From: Bacteroidales bacterium
Lineage (GTDB): Bacteria > Bacteroidota > Bacteroidia > Bacteroidales > Bacteroidaceae
Assembly: GCA_004556745.1 (NCBI GenBank)
Contig: SFFY01000008.1
Coordinates: 4,924 to 68,923, forward strand
Direction: 5' to 3'
DNA: 64,000 bases
A program made the position numbers and the translations under genes. Positions 8,607 through 16,239 of this stretch are shown here, one piece after another. Within the stretch, counting starts at the first letter, position 1. Each line of letters starts with the position of its first letter. The notes beneath the pieces are model-generated. The model worked only from the letters and a program-made list of their open reading frames with translations, did not search any database and was not told where the DNA came from.

Positions 8607-8658
8607 CAAATCCATTCAACCGTCAGACAACAACGGCTTTGCCCCGCCTCAAACGCCC

Positions 8659-9171
8659 TTATTCATCTTCGACATCTAAGAACAGCGGCGTTTGCGTTTC
8701 GGCAATGATGCGCTTTTGGAATTTCTTGACCAGTTGCTTCATATAATCAAGGTCGTCCACCTTGTCCTCGCTCGTGTTGGGCGGCGTGGGGATGGTGCAG
8801 AGGCGGAGCATGCGCACGGTCTGCGCATTGACGTTCACGTAGAGGAAGTTAACGTCGGGCTCTTCTATTTCCGTGCCTTTGGCAAAGAGACTGTCGCGCC
8901 GCAACACCGTGACGCGCTGCGTCTTGGGGTTGTAAACGCCCTCGCGGGTGAAGAAAGCGTAGCCTAAGCTTTGGAAAATGGCCGACATCTCCGCGAAGTC
9001 TGTGTGCAAGCCGAAGAGACGCTTCATCAGGCGTGCGGTAGTGGTCGACACATGGTGCAGTTCGTTCGCCATGTTGCGGTGATATTTCGGCACCTTCGGC
9101 AGAAACGTCTGCACAAACTTTTTCAATATGTATGTGCGCTGCTCGTCGGTATAAATCTCCTTTTTCTTCAT
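8659..9171 (-). CDS. Hypothetical protein, 170 aa, mostly helical
   Basis: I do not recognise a family. The protein starts MKKKEIYTDEQRTYILKKF and ends FLDVEDE; it is charged, has no signal peptide or membrane segment, and the first 60 residues (VPKYHRNMANELHHVSTTTA with ARLMKRLF after it) could form a helical or HTH-like region. The start ATG at 9171 was chosen because it lies about 30 nt after a good -7 box (9209-9216) and an AT-rich stretch; a longer in-frame reading up to 9435 would run through a tandem repeat array and is rejected. It is a single-gene unit facing the LytTR gene. Codon use resembles its neighbours, so it looks like a real gene of unknown role. Confidence 0.7.
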   Translation of the reverse strand: MKKKEIYTDEQRTYILKKFVQTFLPKVPKYHRNMANELHHVSTTTARLMKRLFGLHTDFAEMSAIFQSLGYAFFTREGVYNPKTQRVTVLRRDSLFAKGTEIEEPDVNFLYVNVNAQTVRMLRLCTIPTPPNTSEDKVDDLDYMKQLVKKFQKRIIAETQTPLFLDVEDE

Positions 9172-9208
9172 GACACCATATATATTATAATGACAGCAAT
9201 GCCGCTGC

Positions 9209-9216
9209 AAATATAG
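9209..9216 (-). promoter_or_regulatory. -7 box for the 170-aa hypothetical gene
   Basis: Minus-strand TATATTTG followed by CAGC, 37 bp before the ATG at 9171; matches TAnnTTTG. Confidence 0.6.
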
Positions 9217-9310
9217 GCATAAGCCCCGAAATATCTGCTTCCCCACCTGCAAAAAGATGGCTCCGCCGTAGCCCGTACCACTGTCAGCGCAAATCGCTAC
9301 TCTTTCCTCC

Positions 9311-9548
9311 GAGCAGTTTTTTATTTTCTCCGTGATATTTTCCCTTTCTCCTTGAAATTTTTTCCTGCCATATAAGAAAGTTTTTGTTACAAAGTTTGTA
9401 ACATGTATTACAAAGTTTGTAACATGTGTTAGCAAGTTTGTAACGGCCGTTACAAAGTTTGTAACAAACTTTGTCTGCGCAGATAGTAAAAAATGCCTTG
9501 CTGAAAGGGAAAACTATCAAGGAGAAAGGAAAAAATTGCTCGGGGATA
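9311..9548. repeat. Family H array 1: 3-4-3 layout of 21-bp units
   Basis: 238 bp. Three T-rich 21-mers start at 9311, 9332 and 9353; a 12-nt partial unit follows (9374-9385); then four palindromic 21-mers at 9386, 9407, 9428 and 9449 (core TTACAAAGTTTGTAA); then a 16-nt partial unit (9470-9485); then three A-rich 21-mers at 9486, 9507 and 9528 (GTAAAAA, GGGAAAA, GGAAAAA beginnings). Outer units are roughly reverse complements of each other, so the array has overall dyad symmetry. The second array at 50140-50377 has the same unit order and the same total length. Both are followed by a family A element. Confidence 0.8.
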
Positions 9549-9590
9549 ATCCGTTGGTTGAATAAGGACGCAACTTGATTATAGTATTAA

Positions 9591-9810
9591 CTGCCTGGAA
9601 GGCAGTACGGAGCGTAGCGACGATAACCGGGCACGAAGTGTTCGGATAGGCGGAGCGAGGACGACGTGCCTGGAAGGCACTACGCCACAGGACAGGCATT
9701 TTCAGCATTGCCACAGGCGTACTGCCTTCCAGGCAGATCTTTCACATTCGCATTTACCGAGCACTTCGTGCCCGGTTATCGTCGCTTCGCTCCGTAGTGC
9801 CTTCCAGGCA
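9591..9810. repeat. Family A nested inverted-repeat element, copy 1
   Basis: About 220 bp. The left end TGCCTGGAAGGCAGTACGGA is matched by TCCGTAGTGCCTTCCAGGCA at the right end; the arms continue inward through ATAACCGGGCACGAAGTG / CACTTCGTGCCCGGTTAT and a second pair of TGCCTGGAAGGCA-type hairpins. No open frame with coding character. Related copies lie at 23036, 29447 and 50409. Confidence 0.85.
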
Positions 9811-9822
9811 CTTCACGTCCAC

Positions 9823-9985
9823 TTTTTCTGTTTTTTGCTTGCGGCATTTGAAGCGGTCGGAAACCGACCGCAGCCGTAGGGATTAAGGGCAAGCGTGAGC
9901 CGATTAGGCTCACAGGCTTGGCGTTAAGACCGGCGGCGTGCCCTTGGGCTTCAAACGGAGCAAGCGGTTTTTATGGTTTTTGTCT
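9823..9985. repeat. Family D, single-module (beta) copy
   Basis: Runs from TTTTTCTGTTTTTTGCTTG to CAAGCGGTTTTTATGGTTTT and contains the inner arms GCATTTGAAGCGGTCGG and GGGCTTCAAACGGAGCAAGC plus the hairpin GTGAGCCGATTAGGCTCAC. It equals the right half of the 400-bp element at 31997-32400. The remaining gene-free DNA to 10120 holds an AT-rich tract and nothing else I recognise. Confidence 0.8.
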
Positions 9986-10120
9986 TAATCCAACGATTAA
10001 TGCAGCCAACTAATTATATATTGTATGCAGGCGCGCGCCGATTGCCTGCCGTTGCGCCGAAAGTTTCTCCCGCCGACCTGACATTTCAACCTTATCTTAT
10101 AAGAAAATCACGGCTTTTAT

Positions 10121-10151
10121 TTTGCCCATCGGGCGGCAAAGCGTAACTTTG
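10121..10151 (+). promoter_or_regulatory. Promoter for the nusB operon
   Basis: TTTG at 10121-10124, 19 bp spacer, then TAACTTTG at 10144-10151: an exact Bacteroidetes -33/-7 promoter. The nusB ATG follows after 35 bp. Confidence 0.85.
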
Positions 10152-10186
10152 CACCGCTTATCTTCTATGAAAGTTTATAAAACAGT

Positions 10187-11122
10187 ATGATAAACAGAGA
10201 AATGATCAGGCTGAAAGTGGTTCAGCTGACTTATTCGTTCTATCAAAACGAGGGTAAATCTTTGGACGTTGCTGAAAAGGAACTTAATTTCAGCATGAGC
10301 AAGGCTTACGAATTGTATCTCTATCTCCTGAGCCTGCTCGTGGAAATCCAAAAGTATGCCGCGCGGCGCAACGAGCAGCGCCTCGCGAGAGAACAGCGCA
10401 GCGGCGCAGTCTCAAACAGTACTACCGACCAGATACTGGCCAGCAACAAGTTGCTCCAACTGCTGCGCTGCAACAAAGCACTCAACGAATACATAGAAAA
10501 TCAGAAGGCTGCCTGGGACGAGGAGGAAAATCTCGTGAAACGCCTCTACTCCGACTTTATCGACAGCGACATCTTCGGGCTCTATGTGGACAAGGCCGAT
10601 TACTCCTTCGCCGCCGACCGCGAACTGATCCGCAAGTTCTATAAAACGTATGTCTGCGACAATGAGGACATCGACTCCATGCTCGAAGACCACAGCCTCT
10701 ATTGGAACGACGACAAGGAAATCATCGACTCGTTCGTGCTGAAAACCATCAAGCGCTTCACGGAAGAGAGCAACGACGAGATGCCCCTGCTGCCCGATTT
10801 CAGTTCGGAGGACGACCGCCGCTTTGCGCAGGACCTCTTCCACGCCACGCTTACGCGCGACACCGAGCTGCGCGGCTTCATTCGCGACAACACGCGCAAC
10901 TGGGAGTTCAACCGCCTCGCCGTGATGGACGTCATCATCATGCAAATCGCCCTCGCCGAGATACTCACCTTCCCCACCATTCCCCTGAGCGTCACGTTCA
11001 ACGAATATCTCGACATCGCCAAGGTGTACAGCACGCCCAAAAGCGCCTCTTACATCAACGGCATGCTCGACGGCATCGTGAAGAACCTCCACGAGCAGGG
11101 CATCGTGAACAAAACGAGATAA
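10187..11122 (+). CDS. nusB: Transcription antitermination factor NusB
   Basis: A 311-aa protein whose last 130 residues carry the NusB fold (FAQDLFHATLTRDTELRGFI, then NWEFNRLAVMDVIIMQIALA and SVTFNEYLDIAKVYSTPKSA with YINGMLDGI following). NusB binds boxA RNA with NusE/S10 to suppress premature termination in rRNA operons. Proteobacterial NusB is about 140 aa; the extra N-terminal helical half seen here (1-170, MINREMIRLKVVQLTYSFYQ) is normal for Bacteroidetes and looks like a second, diverged NusB-type helical unit. First gene of an operon with yajC, ybbR, coaE and DUF5606, spaced 58, 34, 3 and 68 bp, behind a textbook promoter. Confidence 0.95.
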   Translation: MINREMIRLKVVQLTYSFYQNEGKSLDVAEKELNFSMSKAYELYLYLLSLLVEIQKYAARRNEQRLAREQRSGAVSNSTTDQILASNKLLQLLRCNKALNEYIENQKAAWDEEENLVKRLYSDFIDSDIFGLYVDKADYSFAADRELIRKFYKTYVCDNEDIDSMLEDHSLYWNDDKEIIDSFVLKTIKRFTEESNDEMPLLPDFSSEDDRRFAQDLFHATLTRDTELRGFIRDNTRNWEFNRLAVMDVIIMQIALAEILTFPTIPLSVTFNEYLDIAKVYSTPKSASYINGMLDGIVKNLHEQGIVNKTR

Positions 11123-11180
11123 TATTATTCACTAATCAATAATCGGGCGCAGCCTTTGCGCCCAAACATTCCCCAAGACC

Positions 11181-11486
11181 ATGACTCTTTATTTATTGCA
11201 AGCCCAAGCACAGGGCGGTAGCGGCATGTCCATGATCCTTATGATGGTAGCCCTCTTCGCCATCATGTATTTCTTCATGATCCGTCCGCAAAACAAGAAG
11301 CAGAAGGAAATCGAGAAGTTCCGCTCGGCACTGTCCGTAGGTCAGGACGTTGTGACCATCGGCGGCATCTACGGCACGGTGCGCAGTATCGACGAGGCCG
11401 AAAACACCGTGACGCTCGAAGTGGCCACGGGCGTTAAGATGAAGTTCGCCAAGAGCGCCATCAATCCTTTGGCCGAGAAGAAATAA
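11181..11486 (+). CDS. yajC: Sec translocon accessory subunit YajC
   Basis: A 101-aa inner-membrane protein that associates with SecDF to aid protein export. One N-terminal membrane helix (about 16-33, SMILMMVALFAIMYFFMIRP) is followed by the family's RPQNKKQKE motif and a small cytoplasmic domain (GQDVVTIGGIYGTVRSIDE). Length and motif are standard. It sits between nusB and the YbbR-domain gene; secDF is not in the window. Confidence 0.96.
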   Translation: MTLYLLQAQAQGGSGMSMILMMVALFAIMYFFMIRPQNKKQKEIEKFRSALSVGQDVVTIGGIYGTVRSIDEAENTVTLEVATGVKMKFAKSAINPLAEKK

Positions 11487-11520
11487 CCTCTGCCGTCGGC
11501 CCTCGCGCCGCCACGAAACG

Positions 11521-12525
11521 ATGACCGGTTTTACCGACATAAAACGGACAATCAAGGTTTGCTTTTCCCGAATGTGGGACAAGCAGGCTTTGATTTTTCT
11601 GTTTTTTCTCTGTCTCTCCACCGTCTTCTGGTTTTTTCAGGCCCTCAATGAGAGTTACGAGCGCGAGTTTGCCATTCCTGTGGAACTGCGCGGCGTGCCT
11701 AAGGGCGTGGTGGTGACGACAGATTTGCCCGAGGCGGTGCATGTGACGCTCGCCGACCGAGGCATCGTGCTCCTTGACTATGCCTACGGCAAGGATTTCA
11801 CGCCCATTTACATCGACTTCGCCACCAACGCCAACGCCACCGGGCACGTGGTTATCCCCGTGTCGGACGTGCTGAAGCAAATCTCGTCGCAACTCTCTCA
11901 GGGCACGCGCCTTGTGGCGGCGAAGCCCGACAACCTCGAATTTTACTACAACTACGGCCTGTGCCGCAAGGTGCCCGTGCGGCTGCAAGGCGTGTACCGC
12001 CCCGACGAGACGCACTCGCTGACCGACATTCGCCTCAAGCCCGACAGTGTGCTGGTCTATGCCTCGCGCACCCTGCTCGACACCATCACGGCAGCGTACG
12101 TGCACCCGCTGAACCTTAGCGGCCTGACCGACACGGTGGTGCAGAAAGCACCGTTCGACCACGTGCGCGGCGCGAAGTTCGTGCCCGCCGAGACGGAGGT
12201 GATGCTCTGTGTGGACAGACTGGTAGAGAAGACGGTGCAAGTGCCCGTGCGACAGGCCAACTTCCCCGCCACGAAGCAACTCCGCACGTTCCCCACGCAA
12301 GTAAGCGTGACGTTCCAAGTGAGCATGGGCATGTACCGCAGCATCACCGCCGCCAACTTCACCATCTCTTTGGAATACGAAGACCTCGTGGCGAGCAAGT
12401 CCACCTCGTGCCGCCTCGCGCTGAAATCCATTCCGCCCGGCGTGTCGCATGTGCGCATTCAGCCCGAGAGCGTGGAGTATATCATTGAGGAAGTGCCCGA
12501 GGGCGATTTCTCGGAAACCAACTGA
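11521..12525 (+). CDS. YbbR-domain protein (CdaR-like)
   Basis: A 334-aa protein with one N-terminal membrane helix (about 22-40, ALIFLFFLCLSTVFWFFQAL) and extracytoplasmic YbbR repeats (for example EFAIPVELRGVPKGVVVTTD, VPVRLQGVYRPDETHSLTDI). In Firmicutes the YbbR protein CdaR binds and controls the c-di-AMP cyclase CdaA and is encoded next to it. Here it lies in the nusB operon, about 34 kb from cdaA, so a partnership is only an inference. It ends 3 bp before coaE, suggesting translational coupling. Identification by the YbbR-type repeats is good. Confidence 0.85.
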   Translation: MTGFTDIKRTIKVCFSRMWDKQALIFLFFLCLSTVFWFFQALNESYEREFAIPVELRGVPKGVVVTTDLPEAVHVTLADRGIVLLDYAYGKDFTPIYIDFATNANATGHVVIPVSDVLKQISSQLSQGTRLVAAKPDNLEFYYNYGLCRKVPVRLQGVYRPDETHSLTDIRLKPDSVLVYASRTLLDTITAAYVHPLNLSGLTDTVVQKAPFDHVRGAKFVPAETEVMLCVDRLVEKTVQVPVRQANFPATKQLRTFPTQVSVTFQVSMGMYRSITAANFTISLEYEDLVASKSTSCRLALKSIPPGVSHVRIQPESVEYIIEEVPEGDFSETN

Positions 12526-12528
12526 TCC

Positions 12529-13128
12529 ATGCCCCAGAAGCGGATAAAGATAGGCGTGACGGGCGGCATAGGCAGCGGCAAGAGCCACGTGTGCCGGCTG
12601 TTGGAGGAAATGGGCTATCCCGTGTTCTACTGCGACGACGAAGCCAAGCGCATCATTCGCGGCGACGCGGAAGTGAAGGCCGCCCTGCGGAAAATTGTCG
12701 GCGAGGAGGTCTATGCGCCCGACGGCACGCTGGTGAAACCCGTGCTTGGCGCGCATCTCTGCAAGGGTCGCGAGGCTGCTGCGCAGGTAGATGCCGTGGT
12801 GCACCCGAGGGTGGCGCAGGCGTTTGAGGCATTTGCCGAAGCCCATGGCGGCGCGGTGTTTATGGAATGCGCCCTGCTTTTTGAGGCCCGTTTCGACCGT
12901 TTCGTGGATTGCAGCCTGCTGGTCAGCGCCCCCTTTGACGTGCGTTTGCAGCGCGTGATGCGGCGCGACGGCATCAGCGAGGCGTGCGCCCTGAAATGGA
13001 TCGGGCTGCAAATGCCCGAAGAAGAAAAAGCGCGGCGTGCCGACTATGTGTTGCCCAACGCGGGCGGCGAGAACACGCGGCAGTTGCTTGAAGAATTTTT
13101 GGAGAAAGTAACAACGGTCAGAAAATGA
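12529..13128 (+). CDS. coaE: Dephospho-CoA kinase
   Basis: Phosphorylates the 3'-OH of the ribose in dephospho-CoA, the last step of coenzyme A synthesis. The 199-aa protein has the P-loop GGIGSGKS at residues 11-18, the CoA-domain stretch FYCDDEAKRI and the lid segment RVMRRDGISEACALKWIGLQ. The ATG at 12529 is 3 bp after the ybbR stop. The window also carries coaX, the first enzyme of the same pathway, at 32436-33194. Confidence 0.96.
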   Translation: MPQKRIKIGVTGGIGSGKSHVCRLLEEMGYPVFYCDDEAKRIIRGDAEVKAALRKIVGEEVYAPDGTLVKPVLGAHLCKGREAAAQVDAVVHPRVAQAFEAFAEAHGGAVFMECALLFEARFDRFVDCSLLVSAPFDVRLQRVMRRDGISEACALKWIGLQMPEEEKARRADYVLPNAGGENTRQLLEEFLEKVTTVRK

Positions 13129-13135
13129 CGTAATG

Positions 13136-13160
13136 CGGGCGTTTTGCCCAACGCCCCTAC
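13136..13160. repeat. Family B hairpin, imperfect copy
   Basis: GGGCGTTTTGCCCAACGCCCCTACT, a diverged copy of the REP palindrome, between coaE and DUF5606. Confidence 0.75.
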
Positions 13161-13196
13161 TTAATATCAACAATCAAATCACAAATCACACACACA

Positions 13197-13613
13197 ATGA
13201 AGGACACAATCCTGGCCATTGCAGGCCGCCCCGGTTTATACCGTCTGATTTCCCAAGGTAGAGGTATGCTCATCGTAGAAAGCATCGACGCGCAAAAGAA
13301 GCGTATGCCGGCAGGTGCGCGCGACCGCGTCACGGCCCTCAATGAAGTTTCCATGTACACCGAAGGCGAAGACCGCCCCCTCATGGAAATCTTCGATGCC
13401 ATCAAGCAGCACGAAGGCGGAAAGGCAACCAGCGTGAACTACAAGGAAGCCACGAACGAAGAACTCGCAGAATTCATGGCCGCCGTCGTGCCCGACTACG
13501 ACCGCGACCGCGTGCATTACTCCGACATCCGCAAACTCATTCAATGGTATAATATCCTCGTGGCCGGCGGCTGCACGGATTTCGTTGAAGCGGAAGAAGA
13601 AAAGGCTGAGTAG
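13197..13613 (+). CDS. DUF5606 family protein
   Basis: A 138-aa cytoplasmic protein starting MKDTILAIAGRPGLYRLISQ, with the family hallmark GRPGLYRLI and VESIDAQKKRMPAG near the N-terminus and an acidic C-terminus (FVEAEEEKAE). DUF5606 is found in Bacteroidetes and often lies by coaE; its function is unknown. It ends the conserved nusB-yajC-ybbR-coaE cluster. Its TAG stop is formed by the first three bases of a family C repeat (TAGTAAAC), so the insertion may have set or replaced the original 3' end. Confidence 0.85.
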   Translation: MKDTILAIAGRPGLYRLISQGRGMLIVESIDAQKKRMPAGARDRVTALNEVSMYTEGEDRPLMEIFDAIKQHEGGKATSVNYKEATNEELAEFMAAVVPDYDRDRVHYSDIRKLIQWYNILVAGGCTDFVEAEEEKAE

Positions 13614-13744
13614 TAAACAAGTAAACGAGTATACGAGTAAACAAGACAAGTTTCTAATATAAAATATAGTATACAAGTTCGGCTTGCGCTCGCTACACGA
13701 CATTTCTGTCTCGTCTACTTGTTTACTTGTAACTTGTCTACTAA
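13611..13744. repeat. Family C element, copy C1
   Basis: TAGTAAACAAG at the left and CTTGTCTACTAA at the right bound it; the arms are tandem 8-mers of the form TARACRAG, and the core carries an AT-rich stretch with TATAGTATACAAG. The left end overlaps the DUF5606 stop codon. Confidence 0.8.
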
Positions 13745-13761
13745 AAAAAACAAATGATAAA

Positions 13762-13791
13762 AGGGGCGTATTGCGCGATACGTCCCTTTGC
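13762..13791. repeat. Short palindrome resembling family B
   Basis: AAGGGGCGTAT (13761-13771) pairs with ATACGTCCCTT around TGCGCG. It lies between element C1 and the EamA gene and would be in the leader or the first codons of that gene. Confidence 0.55.
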
Positions 13792-13804
13792 TTATGCAGA
13801 CTAT

Positions 13805-14725
13805 ATGACACGCAACGGCATCTCCGTTTTCCGCCATCCCGTCTGGGTGGCGATGCTTGCGCTCACCTGCGCCGTTTTGTGGGGCTGGGCATACCCGCTC
13901 ATCAAAATGGGCTTCGGCGCGCTTTGCATCACGCCCGAAATGACGGGGTCGAAGATGGTATTTGCCGGACTGCGCTTCGCCCTCTCGGGGTTAATCATCC
14001 TGCTGCTCGCCGGAGGCAAGCGGCTCGATTTCAAACTGCGGCGCAAGGCCGATGCTTGGTATATTCTGCTCTATGCCCTGCTGAACACTTCGCTCCATTA
14101 CGCCTTCTTTTACATAGGCCTGTCGCACAGCGAAGGCGCACGCGCAGCCATTCTCAATTCCCTCGGCACATTTGCCGTGGTGATACTGGCCTGCTTGTTT
14201 TTCAAGTCAGATCGCCTCACGCCGCGCAAACTTGCGGGCTGCGCCGTGGGCATAGCGGGACTGCTGGCACTTAACCTCAACGGCGCGGCCTCGGGCAGTT
14301 TCACTTTTATGGGCGACGGCATGATTATCCTCAACGCCCTCTGCTCCGCTTTCGCCGGCCTGCTCACGCGTGGCTTAGGCAAAAGGGTGAACGTGTTTGT
14401 CGGCACGGGCTACAGCCTGCTCTTCGGCGGCACGATGCTTGTCATTCCGGGACTGCTGATGCACGAACCGCCCGTTAGCCTCAACCTCGCCGGCGTGCTC
14501 GTGTTTATGGGTTTGGTGTTCATCTCCACCGTGTCGTTTGCCCTCTACAACAAACTCCTCACCTGCAATCCCGTGGGCAAAATCGCCATCTACAACAGCC
14601 TTATCCCCGTGGTAGGCGCCGTGACCTCCTGCCTCTGCCTCGGCGAAACCTTTTATGCGAAATATCTCCTCGCGGGCGGACTCGCCGCACTGGGCATCTA
14701 TCTGATAAACAGAGATAAGAAATAA
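13805..14725 (+). CDS. EamA/DMT family transporter
   Basis: A 306-aa integral membrane protein with about ten hydrophobic helices arranged as two EamA repeats (first about 10-150, second about 165-300), the fold of drug/metabolite exporters such as RhaT/YdcZ relatives. Substrate cannot be told from sequence. I prefer the ATG at 13805 (MTRNGISVFRHPVWVAMLAL) because the alternative at 13754 would make 17 residues from a palindromic repeat; that alternative cannot be excluded. It follows element C1 and is 5 bp upstream of trkH, so both are probably cotranscribed. Confidence 0.85.
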   Translation: MTRNGISVFRHPVWVAMLALTCAVLWGWAYPLIKMGFGALCITPEMTGSKMVFAGLRFALSGLIILLLAGGKRLDFKLRRKADAWYILLYALLNTSLHYAFFYIGLSHSEGARAAILNSLGTFAVVILACLFFKSDRLTPRKLAGCAVGIAGLLALNLNGAASGSFTFMGDGMIILNALCSAFAGLLTRGLGKRVNVFVGTGYSLLFGGTMLVIPGLLMHEPPVSLNLAGVLVFMGLVFISTVSFALYNKLLTCNPVGKIAIYNSLIPVVGAVTSCLCLGETFYAKYLLAGGLAALGIYLINRDKK

Positions 14726-14730
14726 CGCTT

Positions 14731-16230
14731 ATGCACTCATTCTCTAAAAATATATCCGCAGAACTTTGCCGCGAAGGCTTGATCAACCTGAAAATGACGG
14801 CGCGCGTGCTCGGCATCCTGCTGCTCTTCGAGGCAGTGCTGCTGGGCATAGCCGGCGGCGTGTCGCTGATTTACAAGGAAGGCGATGCCATATATTTCCT
14901 CTACGCCATACTGACCACGCTGGCCTGCGGCTTGGCGCTGATGCTCTATGGACGCAAGGCTGTGGCGACGATGGGGCGGCGCGACGCGTACCTCATTGTG
15001 GGCATCTCGTGGATACTCTTCACGCTGCTCGGCATGCTGCCCTTTCGTCTGGGCAACTATATCCCCAGCGTGACCGACGCCTTCTTTGAAACCATGTCGG
15101 GCTTTACCACCACGGGCGCAAGCATTCTCGACAACATCGAAGCCCTGCCCCACGGCATGCTCTTCTGGCGCAGCCTCACGCAATGGATCGGCGGCCTCGG
15201 CATCGTGTTCTTCAGTATGGCGCTGTTGCCCATCTTCGGCGGCAGCGGGCAACTGCTCTTCATGACCGAGGCCACGGGCGTGAAGCACATCAAAGTCCAC
15301 CCGAAAGTGGCCGTAATGGCACGCTACATCGGCTCGTTCTACATCGTCATCACCTGCATCGAAGGCGTGCTGCTGTGGGTGGGTGGCATGGAACCATTCG
15401 ACGCCGTGTGCCACGCCATCACCACCACCGCCACGGGCGGCTTCTCCACGAAGCAAGCCAGCGTTGCCTACTGGAACTCGCCGTTTATCGAGTACGTCAT
15501 CACGGTCTTCATGTTTATCTCCGCTGTCAGCTTCCCCCTCTACGTGCTTGCCCTCAAAGGCCGCTTCCGCACCCTCTTTAGCGACGACGAGTTGCGCTGG
15601 TACATGAAATCTGTGTTGATTTTGACGGCCGTCATCGCCCTTGCCCTATTCTTCATCAACCATTACGATGTGGAAAAGGCCCTGCGTGCGGCTTTGTTTC
15701 AAGTGGTTTCGATACACACCTCTTGCGGTTTCGCCACCGACGATTACGCCCAATGGCCACAATTTACCTGGCCCTTGCTGCTTTTTGCCATGGTGGCGGG
15801 CGGCTGCACCGGCTCGACGGGCGGCGGTATCAAGAACATGCGCCTCTTGGTGGCGTTCCGCGCCATTCGCAACCAGTTCCGCCAGATTTTGCACCCCCGC
15901 GCCATACTGCCCTTAAAGGTGTCGGGCCACATCATGGAGCCGCGCATCCTTACCACTGTGCTTGTCTTCATAGTCAGCTATATGACGTGCCTATTCTTAG
16001 GCTGGCTGCTGCTCATGGCCATGGGCCTGCCCTTCATGGAGGCAATAAGCACCGCCGTATCCGCAATGGGCAACACGGGCCCCGCGCTCGGCGCTTACGG
16101 CCCGGCATATTCCTGGGCGGCGATGCCCGATGCCGCAAAATGGCTCACTTCTGCGCTGATGCTCATCGGCCGCCTCGAAATCTTCGGCCTGCTCATGGCC
16201 TTCTATCCCGGACTTTGGAAAGAACATTGA
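14731..16230 (+). CDS. trkH: TrkH-family potassium uptake channel subunit
   Basis: A 499-aa inner-membrane protein with the four half-pore selectivity segments of the Trk/Ktr/HKT family: FTTTGAS (about 123), TATGGF (about 231), TSCGF (about 330) and GNTGPAL (about 449), plus GGCTGSTGGGIKNMR. It imports K+ and normally needs the ring-forming regulatory partner TrkA or KtrA in the cytoplasm; none is encoded next to it here. It ends 9 bp from the convergent apbE stop. Such systems are known c-di-AMP targets in other phyla, which is of note because cdaA is in this window, but no direct link is visible. Confidence 0.93.
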   Translation: MHSFSKNISAELCREGLINLKMTARVLGILLLFEAVLLGIAGGVSLIYKEGDAIYFLYAILTTLACGLALMLYGRKAVATMGRRDAYLIVGISWILFTLLGMLPFRLGNYIPSVTDAFFETMSGFTTTGASILDNIEALPHGMLFWRSLTQWIGGLGIVFFSMALLPIFGGSGQLLFMTEATGVKHIKVHPKVAVMARYIGSFYIVITCIEGVLLWVGGMEPFDAVCHAITTTATGGFSTKQASVAYWNSPFIEYVITVFMFISAVSFPLYVLALKGRFRTLFSDDELRWYMKSVLILTAVIALALFFINHYDVEKALRAALFQVVSIHTSCGFATDDYAQWPQFTWPLLLFAMVAGGCTGSTGGGIKNMRLLVAFRAIRNQFRQILHPRAILPLKVSGHIMEPRILTTVLVFIVSYMTCLFLGWLLLMAMGLPFMEAISTAVSAMGNTGPALGAYGPAYSWAAMPDAAKWLTSALMLIGRLEIFGLLMAFYPGLWKEH

Positions 16231-16239
16231 GAACTTGCT

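Noticed and set aside
8449..8679. 76-aa open frame on the plus strand
   Set aside because: Contains the 8549-8606 hairpin, no start signal, and overlaps the end of the minus-strand hypothetical gene.
9172..9435. N-terminal extension of the 170-aa hypothetical protein
   Set aside because: Would read through family H array 1 and the gene's own promoter box.
9386..9548. CRISPR array
   Set aside because: Units adjoin without spacers, are only 21 bp and degenerate, and no cas gene is present.
11461..13173. 570-aa open frame on the minus strand
   Set aside because: Antisense of ybbR and coaE, both of which have clear family motifs.
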